Positions 17,491-26,717 of a stretch of 64,000 nucleotides of DNA are shown here, piece after piece. The notes under the pieces are model-generated. The model ran no database searches. It was not told the DNA's origin and saw only the letters and a program-made list of their open reading frames with translations. Every line of letters begins with the position of its first letter. The stretch's first letter is position 1. Made by a program: the position numbers and the translations under genes. The stretch is from Aldehydirespirator sp965248735. GTDB taxonomy: Bacteria; Actinomycetota; Acidimicrobiia; Acidimicrobiales; Aldehydirespiratoraceae. The stretch spans positions 558,001-622,000 of the forward strand of contig OZ252146.1 in the NCBI GenBank assembly GCA_965248735.1. The letters are read 5' to 3'.

Positions 17491-18153
17491 ATGGGACTTC
17501 GTATCAACGACACGGCACCCGACTTCACCGCCGACACCACCGAGGGAGCGATCAACTTCCACGAGTGGATCGGCGACGGCTGGGCGCTGCTGTTCTCCCA
17601 CCCGAAGGACTTCACCCCGGTCTGCACCACCGAGCTGGGTGCCGTGGCCGGGCTGAGGTCGGACTTCGCGGCCCGCAACTGCAAGATCATCGGCATCAGC
17701 GTCGACGGGGTCAGCGACCACCACGGCTGGTCGGCCGACATCGAGAAGGCCACCGGCAACGCGGTCAACTACCCGCTCATCGGCGACCCCGGGCTCAACG
17801 TGGTGAAGCTCTACGACATGCTCCCGGCCGACGCCGGCGACACCTCGCAGGGCCGCACCGCGGCCGACAACGCCACCGCCCGCTCCGTTTTCATCGTCGG
17901 CCCCGACAAGAAGATCAAGGCCACGCTCACCTACCCGATGACCACGGGTCGCAACTTCGCCGAGATCCTCCGCCTGCTCGACTCCTGCCAGCTCACCGCC
18001 CAAGAGCAGGTGGCCACACCGGCCAACTGGCAGCAGGGCGAGGACGTCATCATCGTCCCGGCGGTGTCGAACGAGGCGGCCGCCGAGAAGTACCCCGAGG
18101 GCTGGGAGTCACCGCTCCCCTACCTCCGGGTGGTCAAGCAGCCCGGCACCTAA
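17491..18153 (+). CDS. 1-Cys peroxiredoxin (Prx6/AhpC-TSA family)
   Basis: 220 residues. Reduces peroxides in the cytosol through a peroxidatic Cys. The motif P38-x3-T42-x2-C45 (HPKDFTPVCTTEL) is intact, and the long C-terminal 1-cysPrx domain (ANWQQGEDVIIVPAVSNEAA, then PEGW) assigns it to the Prx6 subfamily. No resolving Cys pair typical of 2-Cys enzymes is seen. The ATG at 17491 follows GGAGG by 7 bases; the open frame upstream of it is not supported. Monocistronic, with a possible redox-type operator 55 bp upstream. Confidence 0.93.
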   Translation: MGLRINDTAPDFTADTTEGAINFHEWIGDGWALLFSHPKDFTPVCTTELGAVAGLRSDFAARNCKIIGISVDGVSDHHGWSADIEKATGNAVNYPLIGDPGLNVVKLYDMLPADAGDTSQGRTAADNATARSVFIVGPDKKIKATLTYPMTTGRNFAEILRLLDSCQLTAQEQVATPANWQQGEDVIIVPAVSNEAAAEKYPEGWESPLPYLRVVKQPGT

Positions 18154-18189
18154 CCGGCCGCCGGCTGGCGCCTGCCTACGCTGCCGGCG

Positions 18190-19362
18190 ATGACGCCGAC
18201 CCTCGCTGAGATCGCGGCCGCACCGCTGCGCCATCCTGAGGCGCTGGGGCGCCCGCAGGCGAGCCAGGCCTCCTGGGACCCCTCGGGCCTGATGCAGCCG
18301 CTGTCGTATGACCGGGCCTTCGCCGGGCAAGCCAGGCGCTTCGCGCCGCCCTGGGGCGAGGTGGTGTGCGTGGCCACCGCCTCCGACGGCACCTTCGGCG
18401 TGGGGATGACCAGCTTGGCCGGCCCGGTCGTGCCCATCATCAACGACTTCTTCGCGCCCATGCTGGCCGGCGAGCCGGCCCTGGCCACCGAGAAGCTGTG
18501 GAACATGATGACCCGCAGCGCCAACAGCGCCTTCGGCGCAACCGGGCTCGCCGCGTTTGCCGTCAGCGCCGTGGACCTGGCCCTGTGGGACCTCAAGGGC
18601 AAGCTCCTGGGCGTGCCCGTGTGCGAGCTCCTCGGCGGACCGGCCCGCGACCGCACCCGCTGCTACGCCACCGGCAACGACCTCGACGACCTGCGCGACC
18701 GGGGCTTCGAGGCCTTCAAGCTGGCCTGCACGGTGGGGCCGGCCGCGGCCACGGCCGGCATCGAAGAGACCGAGCGTCTGGTGGCCGGCGCCCGCTCGGA
18801 GCTGGGACCCGACGCCGACATCATGCTGGACTGCTGGCCGGTGCTCGACGCGTCCTACGCGGTGCGGCTCGGCGAGGCACTCGCCCCCTACCGCCTGACG
18901 TGGATCGAGGACTACGCCCAGCCCGACGACTGGCCCGGCTACGCAGATGTCCGTCGCCGCCTGCCCGGCAAGATGCTGGCCGCGGGAGAGCGCTGGCACA
19001 CCGACCGCACCTTCGCCCACGCCGCCGAACAGCGTCTCGTCGACGTGCTGCAGCCCGACGTGCAATGGGTGGGCGGAGCCACCGCCGTGCTCAAGATCGC
19101 CGCCATCGCGGCCGCGGCGGGACTCGAGCTGGCCGTGCACGGCGGCTGCAACGACGCCTACGGCCAGCACCTCTGCCACGGGTTGCCGGGCAACCGCTGG
19201 GCGGAGATGTTCGTGGGCTGCGGGCCCGGCGAGTCGCTGATGGGCGCCTGGCGCTCCACCCCCGGCATGGCCCTGCCCAGCGACGGCTGGCTGGTGCCCA
19301 GCGACGCGCCCGGCTTCGGCATAGACCTGACCCGCGACCAGCTAGAAGCCGCCGTCGCCTGA
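18190..19362 (+). CDS. Enolase-superfamily dehydratase (rhamnonate dehydratase-like)
   Basis: 390 residues of the mandelate racemase/muconate lactonizing fold. The N-terminal capping domain covers about the first 120 residues; the barrel carries the metal ligands in MLDCW, TWIEDY and AAGER. LDCWPVLDASYAV and VLQPDVQWVGGATAVLKIA resemble L-rhamnonate dehydratase and related sugar-acid dehydratases, and AVHGGC would hold the catalytic His. The substrate cannot be fixed from sequence. It lies 37 bp after the peroxiredoxin and faces the nicotinamide gene across a tandem repeat. Confidence 0.78.
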   Translation: MTPTLAEIAAAPLRHPEALGRPQASQASWDPSGLMQPLSYDRAFAGQARRFAPPWGEVVCVATASDGTFGVGMTSLAGPVVPIINDFFAPMLAGEPALATEKLWNMMTRSANSAFGATGLAAFAVSAVDLALWDLKGKLLGVPVCELLGGPARDRTRCYATGNDLDDLRDRGFEAFKLACTVGPAAATAGIEETERLVAGARSELGPDADIMLDCWPVLDASYAVRLGEALAPYRLTWIEDYAQPDDWPGYADVRRRLPGKMLAAGERWHTDRTFAHAAEQRLVDVLQPDVQWVGGATAVLKIAAIAAAAGLELAVHGGCNDAYGQHLCHGLPGNRWAEMFVGCGPGESLMGAWRSTPGMALPSDGWLVPSDAPGFGIDLTRDQLEAAVA

Positions 19363-19429
19363 GCGCTCTCCTGTTGTGTCGCGCTTTCTTGTGATATGGG
19401 CAGGAAAGCGCGATGTATCGCGGCCCGGC

Positions 19430-19662
19430 GGCATCGCGGCCCGGGCGGGCGGGTCAGTCGACGATGGTTACCCCGGCGGCGTCGCGGCCCGGGCGGGCGG
19501 GTCAGTCGACGATGGTGACCCCGGCGGCGTCGCGGCCCGGGCGGGCGGGTCAGTCGACGATGGTGACCCCGGCGGCGTCGCGGCCCGGGCTGGCGGGTCA
19601 GTCGACGATGGTGACCCCGGCGGCGTCGCGGCCCGGGCTGGCGGGTCAGTCGACGATGGTGA
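19430..19662. repeat. 48-bp tandem repeat at the 3' end of the nicotinamidase
   Basis: Five copies of GTCAGTCGACGATGGT begin at 19453, 19501, 19549, 19597 and 19645, exactly 48 bp apart. The unit contains the last four codons and stop of the minus-strand nicotinamidase (TIVD-stop). Only the innermost copy is coding; the other four trail downstream. Confidence 0.95.
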
Positions 19663-21634
19663 CCCCGGCGGCGACCAGCTCCTCCAGGGCGGCCGCCGAG
19701 CTGTCGGGGGCCACCCCGGCGCAGTGCGCCACCAGGACCGACGTCTCGAATCCGGCCGCGGCCGCGTCCAGCGCGGTGGCCCGAACACAATGGTCAGTGG
19801 CGATGCCCACCACGTCCACGGCCTCCACGCCCCGCTCGGCCAGCCAGTCCCGCAGGCCCACATCATCGCTGGATCCGCTGACCCCTTCGAAGCTGCTGTA
19901 GCCGCTGCTGTACTGGCCCTTGAGGAACACCTCGTCCAGCGCCACCTGAAGCCTCGGGGAGAACGCGGCGCCCTGGGTGCCCGCCGCGCAGTGCACCGGC
20001 CACGACGTCACGAAGTCGGGGTTGGTGCCCGGCGCCGCGAAGTGCTCTCCGGGGTCGATATGCCAGTCCTTGGACGCGACGACGTAGCCATAGCCGCCAC
20101 CGGCCCGATCGAGGCCGACGAGATCGGTGATGGAGTCGGCCACCGCATGCCCGCCCTCCACGGCCAGCGACCCGCCCTCGCAGAAGTCGTTCTGCACATC
20201 GACGATGATCAGAGTTTTCCGCATCCCAATTCCTCCTCGGTCAGCTCCCAGGGCTCTCTGCGTCTGCACTGATTGCCCCTGCGCTCCGTTCGCAGATTCT
20301 GTCGCGGCGGGCGCCTCCATGCCCACCCATTCGGTGGGGATGGCCGGGGAGCGGCGAGGGTGCGGGACCCGATCCTCGGGCCTCAGGCCGCGGCGGCGCT
20401 CCGCGCAGCGGCGGCGGGCCGCCGCGGGGTCGTCCTTCCAAGCCCGCTCACCGCCCGCCACCAGCACCACCTGGGGATGGTGGGCGCCCGCCGGAGCGGC
20501 GCCGCCCGCGGGCGACAGCACCTCAGCGGTCCAGAAGCCCGCAGCGTCGAAGGTGCGGTGCACCTGCTTGCGGCCACCCACGGTGATCTTGCCCGGTGAG
20601 AGCTTGCCGACGGCCCTCACGGGCGCGCCGGCACCCGCGGAGTCGGCGATGGCGACCAGCTTGTAGACCACCGACGCGGTGGGATGGCCAGAGCCGGTCA
20701 CCAGGCTCGTGCCCACCAGGTAGGCGTCGATGGGCGCGGCAGCCTCCTCCAACTCGGCCACCCGGAACTCGTCGAGGTCTCCGGAGGCCACGATGCGGCA
20801 GTTCTCGGCACCGAGCGAGTCGAGCACGGCCCGGGCCCGGATGCTGGCCGCCAGCAGATTGCCGCTGTCGATGCGAACCGCGCCGATGCCGGAGCCCACC
20901 ACCTCCACGGCGCGGCGGATGCCCTCCAGCACGTCGAAGGTGTCCACCAGGTAGGTGGAGCCGGTGCCGAGGGCGTCGCGCTGGGCTGCGAAGGCGGCGC
21001 GCTCGTCGGGATGGGCCAACACGAAGGCGTGGGCGGTGGTGCCCCCGGTGGGGATGCCGTAGCGCCGGCCCGCCTCCAGGTTCGACGTGGTGTCGAAGCC
21101 GCCGATATGGGCAGCCCGGGCTGCGGCCACCGCGGCGTCGGGGTCGGTGCGGCGGCTGCCACCCTCGATGAGCCGGCGGCCGTCGGCCACGTCTCGCACC
21201 CGGGCCGCGGCCGATGCCACCGGGCAGTCGTGGTTGAGGATCGACAGCACCACCGTCTCGAGGACGACGCACTCGGCGAAGCCGCCCTCCACGGTCAGCA
21301 CCGGCGAGTAGGGGAAGAACAGCTCCCCGTCGGGGTAACCGGTCACATCGCCGCTGAAGCGGTACGAGCACAGCCAGTCGGCCACGCCGGCATCCGACAC
21401 GACGCCGGCTTGCATGAGATGGGCAACGGTCTCGTCGTCGAAGCGGAAGCGCTCGATGGCCTCGATTATCCGGTCCACCCCGGCCACCACGCCGTAGGCC
21501 CGGCCGGCCGGCAACCGCCGAGCGAACGCCTCGAACACCGCCCGGCGCTCGGCGATGCCGGACTGCAGGGCCGAGGCCACCATGGTGATCTCGTAGTGGT
21601 CGGTCTTCAGGGCCACAGAGGCGCCTCGATCCAC
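19646..21634 (-). CDS. pncB-pncA: Nicotinate phosphoribosyltransferase-nicotinamidase fusion ORF
   Basis: One uninterrupted 662-codon frame. Residues 1 to about 430 are a nicotinate phosphoribosyltransferase (LKTDHYEITM start, YSPVLTVEGGF, GGTTAHAF, TYLVDTFDVLEG, KLSPGKITV). After a low-complexity linker (about 430-470), residues 471-662 are a nicotinamidase with catalytic Asp (DVQNDF), Lys (SKDWH) and Cys (ATDHCVRATA). They would catalyse nicotinamide to nicotinate to nicotinate mononucleotide, consecutive NAD-salvage steps. The nicotinamidase also has its own ATG at 20224 behind a strong GAGGAGGA, so separate translation is equally possible. The first start is a GTG, 42 bp from the divergent ABC gene. 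Confidence 0.85.
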   Translation of the reverse strand: MDRGASVALKTDHYEITMVASALQSGIAERRAVFEAFARRLPAGRAYGVVAGVDRIIEAIERFRFDDETVAHLMQAGVVSDAGVADWLCSYRFSGDVTGYPDGELFFPYSPVLTVEGGFAECVVLETVVLSILNHDCPVASAAARVRDVADGRRLIEGGSRRTDPDAAVAAARAAHIGGFDTTSNLEAGRRYGIPTGGTTAHAFVLAHPDERAAFAAQRDALGTGSTYLVDTFDVLEGIRRAVEVVGSGIGAVRIDSGNLLAASIRARAVLDSLGAENCRIVASGDLDEFRVAELEEAAAPIDAYLVGTSLVTGSGHPTASVVYKLVAIADSAGAGAPVRAVGKLSPGKITVGGRKQVHRTFDAAGFWTAEVLSPAGGAAPAGAHHPQVVLVAGGERAWKDDPAAARRRCAERRRGLRPEDRVPHPRRSPAIPTEWVGMEAPAATESANGAQGQSVQTQRALGADRGGIGMRKTLIIVDVQNDFCEGGSLAVEGGHAVADSITDLVGLDRAGGGYGYVVASKDWHIDPGEHFAAPGTNPDFVTSWPVHCAAGTQGAAFSPRLQVALDEVFLKGQYSSGYSSFEGVSGSSDDVGLRDWLAERGVEAVDVVGIATDHCVRATALDAAAAGFETSVLVAHCAGVAPDSSAAALEELVAAGVTIVD

Positions 21635-21675
21635 GACCCAGACGCTACCGGGGGCGTGCTTCGTAGGCTCGCAAG

Positions 21676-23829
21676 ATGGCGAGCCCGTTCCACGTGATGC
21701 ACTCCATGTCGGCCGATCGCTCCGAGCTGAAGGGCAAGACGATCACCGCCTACACCCGGCGCCGGGTCTGGGGTTTCGCCCGGCCCTACCGCTCCGGGAT
21801 CGTCGCGTTCATCGTCATCGTCGTCGCCTCGACGTTCCTGGGGCTGCTGCCTCCGCTAGTGATCCGGGAGATCTTCGACTCTGCCATCGCCGAGCGCGAC
21901 GGCGGCTACCTGAACGTGCTGTTCATCGTGCTGGTCGCCACGGCCGGGGGCGAGGCGCTGTTGTCGCTAGTGGCGCGCAGGCTCAGCTCCAGCATCGGCG
22001 AGGGCCTGATCTTCGACCTGCGGCTGCGGCTGTTCGACCACGTGCAGCGCATGCCGCTGGCCTTCTTCACCCGCACCCAGACCGGCACCCTCGTTAGCCG
22101 GCTCAACAACGATGTGATCGGGGCCCAGCGGGCCTTCACCGGCACGCTCGGCACGGTAGTGGGCAACATCATCACGCTGGTGGGGACCCTGCTCGTCATG
22201 GCTGCGCTGGAGTGGCGGCTCACTCTGCTGGCGGTGGTGATCCTGCCGGTGTTCGTGCTGCCGGCCCGGCGGGTGGGCCGGGGCCTGCAGGCCATCACCC
22301 GGGAGGGGATGAACCTCAACGCCTCGATGAACAACACGATGACCGAGCGGTTCAACGTGGCCGGCGCGCTGCTGGTGAAGCTGTTCGGTCGCCACGACGA
22401 CGAGGCTGCCGACTTCTCCGATCGGGCCGGGCGGGTGCGCGACATCGGGGTCCGTAGCGCCATGTACTCGGCGGTGTTCCTCATCGCGCTCACCTTGGTG
22501 GGAGCGGTGGGAACGGCCATCGTCTACTGGCTGGGCGGCCACCTCGCCATCGACGGCGCCCTGACCGCGGGCACGCTGGTGGCGCTGGGCCTCTACACGG
22601 TGCGCATCTACGTACCCCTCACCAGCCTGTCCAACGCCCGCGTGGACGTGATGTCAGCGTTCGTGAGCTTCGAGCGGGTGTTCGAGGTGCTCGACACCCC
22701 CAACCCGATCGTCGACTCGCCCGACGCCCAGGAGCTGCGCCAGCCGACGGGCCGGGTGGAGTTTCGAAGCGTCCGCTTCGCCTACCCGTCAGCGGACGGG
22801 ACACCGGAGTCGCTGGGGGTCGCGGCGGCCTCCGAGAGCAGCACCGCGCCACCAGCCGAGGTGCTCACCGACCTCGACCTGGAGATCGAGCCGGGCCGGA
22901 TGGTGGCGGTGGTGGGTCCGTCGGGGTCGGGCAAGACGACGCTGGTGTCGCTGGTGCCCCGGCTCCATGACGTGACCGCGGGCGCGGTGCTGGTCGACGG
23001 CGTCGACGTGCGCGACCTGACGCAGGCGTCGCTGCGGGCGACCATCGGCACAGTCACGCAGGATCCGCACCTGTTCCATGACACCGTCGCCTCGAACTTG
23101 CGCTACGCCCGGCCCGACGCTTCCGACGCCCAACTCGCCGACGCCTGCCGGGCGGCCCGCATCCATGACGTGATCGCAGCCTCTCCCGACGGCTACGACA
23201 CGATGGTCGGAGAGCGGGGCTACCGGCTGTCGGGCGGCGAGAAGCAGCGGCTGGCCATCGCCAGGATGCTGCTGAAGGATCCGGCCATCGTCATCCTCGA
23301 CGAGGCCACCTCGCACCTCGACACCGAGAACGAGGCCCAGGTGCAGGAAGCGCTGGATCATGCGCTGCGAGGCCGCACGTCGCTGGTGGTGGCGCATCGT
23401 TTGTCGACGATCGTCGACGCGGACATGATCGTGGTGCTCGACGGTGGCCGCATCACCGAGTCGGGCACCCACGACGAGTTGCGCCTCGAGGGGGGCCTCT
23501 ACTCCGAACTGTACGAGGGCCTGCTGCGCGCCGAGACCGACGACACTGTCGAGACGGCGGACAAAGCCCGGACCGCCGACGCGGCCCTGACCGCCGACAA
23601 AGCCCTGACCGCCGACGCGGCCCTGACCGCCGACAAAGCCCGGACCGCCGACGCGGCCCTGACCGCCGACAAAGCCCGGACCGCCGACGCGGCCCTGACC
23701 GCCGACAAAGCCCGGACCGCCGACGCGGCCCTGACCGCCGACAAAGCCCGGACCGCCGACGCGGCCCTGACCGCCGACAAAGCCCTGACCGCGGGCGGTG
23801 TTGACGCAGCCGGGCAGACGGCACCATGA
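21676..23829 (+). CDS. ABC exporter half-transporter (TMD-NBD fusion)
   Basis: 717 residues. Six membrane helices (about 30-320) are followed by a nucleotide-binding domain: Walker A GPSGSGKTT (about 413), signature LSGGEKQR (about 518), Walker B VILDEATSHLD (about 538), H-loop VAHRLST (about 572). It would act as a homodimeric lipid or drug exporter (MsbA/LmrA-like). An insertion (SADGTPESLGVAAASESSTA) lies just before the NBD. The C-terminal 90 residues are an unusual repeat of a 12-residue unit TADKARTADAAL. Start chosen at the first ATG; ATGs at 21700 and 21709 are possible. Stop overlaps xseA (ATGA). Confidence 0.9.
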   Translation: MASPFHVMHSMSADRSELKGKTITAYTRRRVWGFARPYRSGIVAFIVIVVASTFLGLLPPLVIREIFDSAIAERDGGYLNVLFIVLVATAGGEALLSLVARRLSSSIGEGLIFDLRLRLFDHVQRMPLAFFTRTQTGTLVSRLNNDVIGAQRAFTGTLGTVVGNIITLVGTLLVMAALEWRLTLLAVVILPVFVLPARRVGRGLQAITREGMNLNASMNNTMTERFNVAGALLVKLFGRHDDEAADFSDRAGRVRDIGVRSAMYSAVFLIALTLVGAVGTAIVYWLGGHLAIDGALTAGTLVALGLYTVRIYVPLTSLSNARVDVMSAFVSFERVFEVLDTPNPIVDSPDAQELRQPTGRVEFRSVRFAYPSADGTPESLGVAAASESSTAPPAEVLTDLDLEIEPGRMVAVVGPSGSGKTTLVSLVPRLHDVTAGAVLVDGVDVRDLTQASLRATIGTVTQDPHLFHDTVASNLRYARPDASDAQLADACRAARIHDVIAASPDGYDTMVGERGYRLSGGEKQRLAIARMLLKDPAIVILDEATSHLDTENEAQVQEALDHALRGRTSLVVAHRLSTIVDADMIVVLDGGRITESGTHDELRLEGGLYSELYEGLLRAETDDTVETADKARTADAALTADKALTADAALTADKARTADAALTADKARTADAALTADKARTADAALTADKARTADAALTADKALTAGGVDAAGQTAP
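23558..23795 (+). repeat. 36-bp tandem repeat in the ABC exporter C-terminus
   Basis: Six full copies and a partial one of a unit beginning ACCGCCGACAAAGCCCGGAC. Each encodes TADKARTADAAL with Arg/Leu variation at one position. The array ends 30 bp before the coupled xseA start, whose own first codons (CTGACCGCCGCCGACCAAAC) resemble the unit. Confidence 0.95.
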
Positions 23830-25247
23830 CCGGCCTGACCGCCGCCGACCAAACGCTGACGGTAGGTGAGCTGGCCCAGGTGCTTCGCTGGACCCTCGAC
23901 GAGGCCTTCCCGTCGGGCGTGTGGGTAACCGGCGAGATGGCCAGCCTGAGCCGCCCCCGAAGCGGCCACGTCTACTTCGACCTGGTCGAGCGCCTAGAGG
24001 GCGCCGAGCCCGGCGCGCCACCTGATGCCTCAGTGAGCGTGGTGCTGTTCCGTGGGGACAAGGAGCGTGTCAACGACACGATCAGGCGACACGGCAACGC
24101 CATCCGCATGGCCGACGGGCTCAGTGTGCGCATCCAGGGAATGCTCGACTTCTACCCGCCCAGAGGGCAGCTGCAGCTGCGGATGACCTCCATCGATCCT
24201 ACCCACACGCTGGGCGCCATCGCCGCCGACCGTGAAGCGCTGCTGAAGGTTCTCGCCGCCGAGGGGTTGCTGCGACGCAACGCCGGGGTGGCGCTGGCGC
24301 CGGTACCGCTGCGGGTGGGCCTGGTCACCTCTTTGGACAGCGCGGCCCATGCCGACATGCGCAGGGTGCTGGACGGCAGCGGCCTCGCCTTCAAGGTGTT
24401 CGAGGCGGACACGCCGGTGCAGGGCGCCGAAGCGCCCGAGGCCATCGCGGCCGCCATCAGGGCGGTGACCGGCACCGGAGTCGATGTGGTGGTGCTGGCC
24501 CGCGGGGGCGGCAGCCGTACCGACCTCGTCGCCTTTGACCATGAGATCGTGGCCCGGGCCATCGCCTCGTGCGAGCGCCCGGTGTTCACCGGCATAGGCC
24601 ACGAAACGGATCGCAGCGTGGCCGACGAGACGGCTCACACCGCCTGCTCGACTCCGACGGCTGCAGCACGGGCCGCGGTCCAGGCGGTGAAGGACTGGTT
24701 GGAGAGGCTCGACAGCACGGGCCGCTCGATCGCGGTGCGGGGTCGCCGAGCCCTGGCCGGAGCCGAGCACCGAACCGGCCAGCTGGCAGCCGACAACGCC
24801 CGGGGCGCACGGGCCGCGGCCCGGCAGGCCGAGCACAACCTCGATGCGGCCGCCCACCGCCTCGCCCACACCGGACGGACGGCGACGGCACGGGCCGGAC
24901 GCCGAGTGGCCGCGGTCACCTACCGGCTGACCCAGGCCGGGCCCGCCGTCGAGCGCCGGAGCAGGAGCCGTCTCAACCGGGCCTCGGCCCGGCTGTCGGT
25001 GGCGGGTCGTCACGAGATCCGCCACGCCCGGCAGCATCTGGACGCCGTCGCCACCCGGGTACGGACCCTCGACCCGACCCTGATCCTGCGCCGGGGATGG
25101 TCCCTGACCCGCCGCGACGACGGGATGCTGGTGCGGTCCGTGCAGGACGTCTCGCCCGGCGATGGCATCGTCACCCACCTCCGCGACGGCACGTTGAACA
25201 GTACGATTCGCGCTCGGCGCGACGGCAGCGAGGACCGAAACCGATGA
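23826..25247 (+). CDS. xseA: Exodeoxyribonuclease VII large subunit
   Basis: 473 residues. An N-terminal OB-fold (about 1-110, FPSGVWVTGEMASLSRPRSG) binds single-stranded DNA; the catalytic domain carries VLARGGGSRTDLVAFD (about 223-238) and FTGIGHETDRSVADETAHTA. The rest is the long helical region that binds the small subunits. Exonuclease VII degrades single-stranded DNA from either end. The ATG overlaps the ABC exporter stop and the stop overlaps xseB, so the genes are translated together. Confidence 0.95.
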   Translation: MTGLTAADQTLTVGELAQVLRWTLDEAFPSGVWVTGEMASLSRPRSGHVYFDLVERLEGAEPGAPPDASVSVVLFRGDKERVNDTIRRHGNAIRMADGLSVRIQGMLDFYPPRGQLQLRMTSIDPTHTLGAIAADREALLKVLAAEGLLRRNAGVALAPVPLRVGLVTSLDSAAHADMRRVLDGSGLAFKVFEADTPVQGAEAPEAIAAAIRAVTGTGVDVVVLARGGGSRTDLVAFDHEIVARAIASCERPVFTGIGHETDRSVADETAHTACSTPTAAARAAVQAVKDWLERLDSTGRSIAVRGRRALAGAEHRTGQLAADNARGARAAARQAEHNLDAAAHRLAHTGRTATARAGRRVAAVTYRLTQAGPAVERRSRSRLNRASARLSVAGRHEIRHARQHLDAVATRVRTLDPTLILRRGWSLTRRDDGMLVRSVQDVSPGDGIVTHLRDGTLNSTIRARRDGSEDRNR

Positions 25248-25579
25248 GCACCGCCAAGCCCCCCAACATCGGCCCCAGCGACACCACCGGCCCCGGCGAC
25301 AACATCGGCCCCAGCGACACCACCGGCCCCAGCGACAACATCGGCCCCAGCGACACCACCGGCCCCGGCGACGCCGCCGAGCCTGGCTACGCGGCGGCAA
25401 TGGCCGAACTCGAGCAGATCCTCCAGGAACTCGAAGGCGAGGATCCCGACGTCGATGTGCTGGCGAATCGGGTCGAGCGGGCCGCGACGCTCATCGAGAT
25501 CTGCCGGCGCCGCATCGCCAACGCCAGCGTCCAGGTTGAGCGTGTCGTGACCGCGCTCGAGTCGGACGGAGCGACGTGA
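25244..25579 (+). CDS. xseB: Exodeoxyribonuclease VII small subunit with repeat-extended N-terminus
   Basis: 111 residues. The conserved part starts at about residue 44 (AAAMAELEQILQELEGEDPD) and continues VDVLANRVERAATLIEICRR, the two-helix small subunit that packs on XseA. The preceding 43 residues are three copies of IGPSDTTGPGDN, unusual for XseB, which is normally 60-90 residues. ATGA overlap with xseA, GTGA overlap with the next gene. Confidence 0.92.
   Translation: MSTAKPPNIGPSDTTGPGDNIGPSDTTGPSDNIGPSDTTGPGDAAEPGYAAAMAELEQILQELEGEDPDVDVLANRVERAATLIEICRRRIANASVQVERVVTALESDGAT
25265..25372 (+). repeat. 36-bp tandem repeat in xseB
   Basis: Three copies (25265, 25301, 25337) of a unit starting AACATCGGCCCCAGCGACAC, differing by one base. 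Same unit length as the array in the ABC exporter gene of this operon but unrelated in sequence. Confidence 0.95.
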
Positions 25580-26706
25580 TCGTGCGCCCCTCCGAGAAGG
25601 CCAGCCCGCGGCACCGCCGGCCTGCGGGCAGCGAGCACATGACCGCCGCCCGCGACAACACGGTGAGTCCCCCCGAAGAGCTGACTGCCATCGCGGCCAG
25701 GGTTCAGGCCCGTCTCGGTGAGATCCTGGCCGCCGAACGTCGCGAGTGGGCCGCGTTGGACCCGAGCCTCGACGAGCCCCTCGGCGACCTGGCCGACATG
25801 GTCCTCGGCGGAGGCAAGCGCATACGGCCCGCCTACTGCCATTGGGGATGGCTGCTCGGCGGCGGCGACCCTGGCGGCCAAGGAGCGCTCGACGCCGGCT
25901 GCGCCCTGGAGATCCTCCACGCCTTCGCCCTGGCCCACGACGACGTGATGGACGCCTCCCCCACCCGGCGGGGCGCGCCCACCGTGTGGCGCAAGTTCGT
26001 GCAGCGCCACCGGGACCGGGGATGGCACGGCGAGGATCGGCGCTTCGGAGAGGCGGCCGCGGTGCTGGTGGGAGACATGGCCATGGTGCTCGCCGACCGC
26101 ACGCTGGGGCTCGTGTCCACTGAGACGCGCTCGGTGTGGGACGCGCTGCGCACCGAGCTGAACATGGGCCAGTACCTGGACGTGGTCGGCTCGGCGCACC
26201 GAAGCGCCACTGCGGACGAGGCCCGAAGGATCATCGAGCACAAGACGGCCCGCTACACGGTGGTGCGGCCCCTGCAGCTCGGAGCGGCGTTGGCCGGGCG
26301 GGCCGATCTGGCCGAGCCCCTGGCCCGCCACGGCCATCCCGTCGGCATGGCGTTCCAGCTGCGCGACGACGTGCTCGGCGCATTCGGAGACCCGGCCCAC
26401 ACGGGCAAGCCGGTCGGCGACGACCTGCGGGAGGGCAAGCCCACGCTGTTGATGGCCATGGCGAGGGCGGGCGCCACCCCATCCCAGCTTCGGCTGCTCG
26501 ACTCAGCGGGCTCCGATATGGACGACGAGACCGTGGCCGCCGTGCAGCAGGTGATCGTCGACACGGGCGCCCTCTCCAGCCTCGAATCCGAGATCGCGAC
26601 GCTGCTCGACGAGGCCCTCGGCGCGCTGGAGGCCCTGCCGGACGTCCCCGCCGCCAAGGAGGCACTCGCGGCGACAGCCCGCTTCGTCGCCCTCCGCCAA
26701 GCCTGA
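25576..26706 (+). CDS. Polyprenyl diphosphate synthase (geranylgeranyl/farnesyl type)
   Basis: 376 residues from the coupled GTG; an ATG at 25639 is an alternative start. Trans-prenyltransferase fold: GGGKRIRP, first Asp-rich motif DDVMD (about 122) in AFALAHDDVMDASPTRRG, and second motif FQLRDDVLG (about 263). It condenses isopentenyl diphosphate with allylic diphosphates; chain length cannot be read from sequence alone. Its position after xseAB is common in actinobacteria. Last gene of the exporter-xseA-xseB operon. Confidence 0.88.
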   Translation: MIVRPSEKASPRHRRPAGSEHMTAARDNTVSPPEELTAIAARVQARLGEILAAERREWAALDPSLDEPLGDLADMVLGGGKRIRPAYCHWGWLLGGGDPGGQGALDAGCALEILHAFALAHDDVMDASPTRRGAPTVWRKFVQRHRDRGWHGEDRRFGEAAAVLVGDMAMVLADRTLGLVSTETRSVWDALRTELNMGQYLDVVGSAHRSATADEARRIIEHKTARYTVVRPLQLGAALAGRADLAEPLARHGHPVGMAFQLRDDVLGAFGDPAHTGKPVGDDLREGKPTLLMAMARAGATPSQLRLLDSAGSDMDDETVAAVQQVIVDTGALSSLESEIATLLDEALGALEALPDVPAAKEALAATARFVALRQA

Positions 26707-26717
26707 CATCGGCCTTC

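Noticed and set aside
19430..19662. CRISPR-like array
   Set aside because: The 48-bp units are directly adjacent with no variable spacers and no cas genes are present; it is a minisatellite. The same reasoning applies to the arrays at 23558, 38328, 45005 and 58497.
19376..20272. Plus-strand frame with repeated GGVAARAGGSVDDGDP
   Set aside because: It is the complement of the tandem repeat and the nicotinamidase; no supporting domain or start context.
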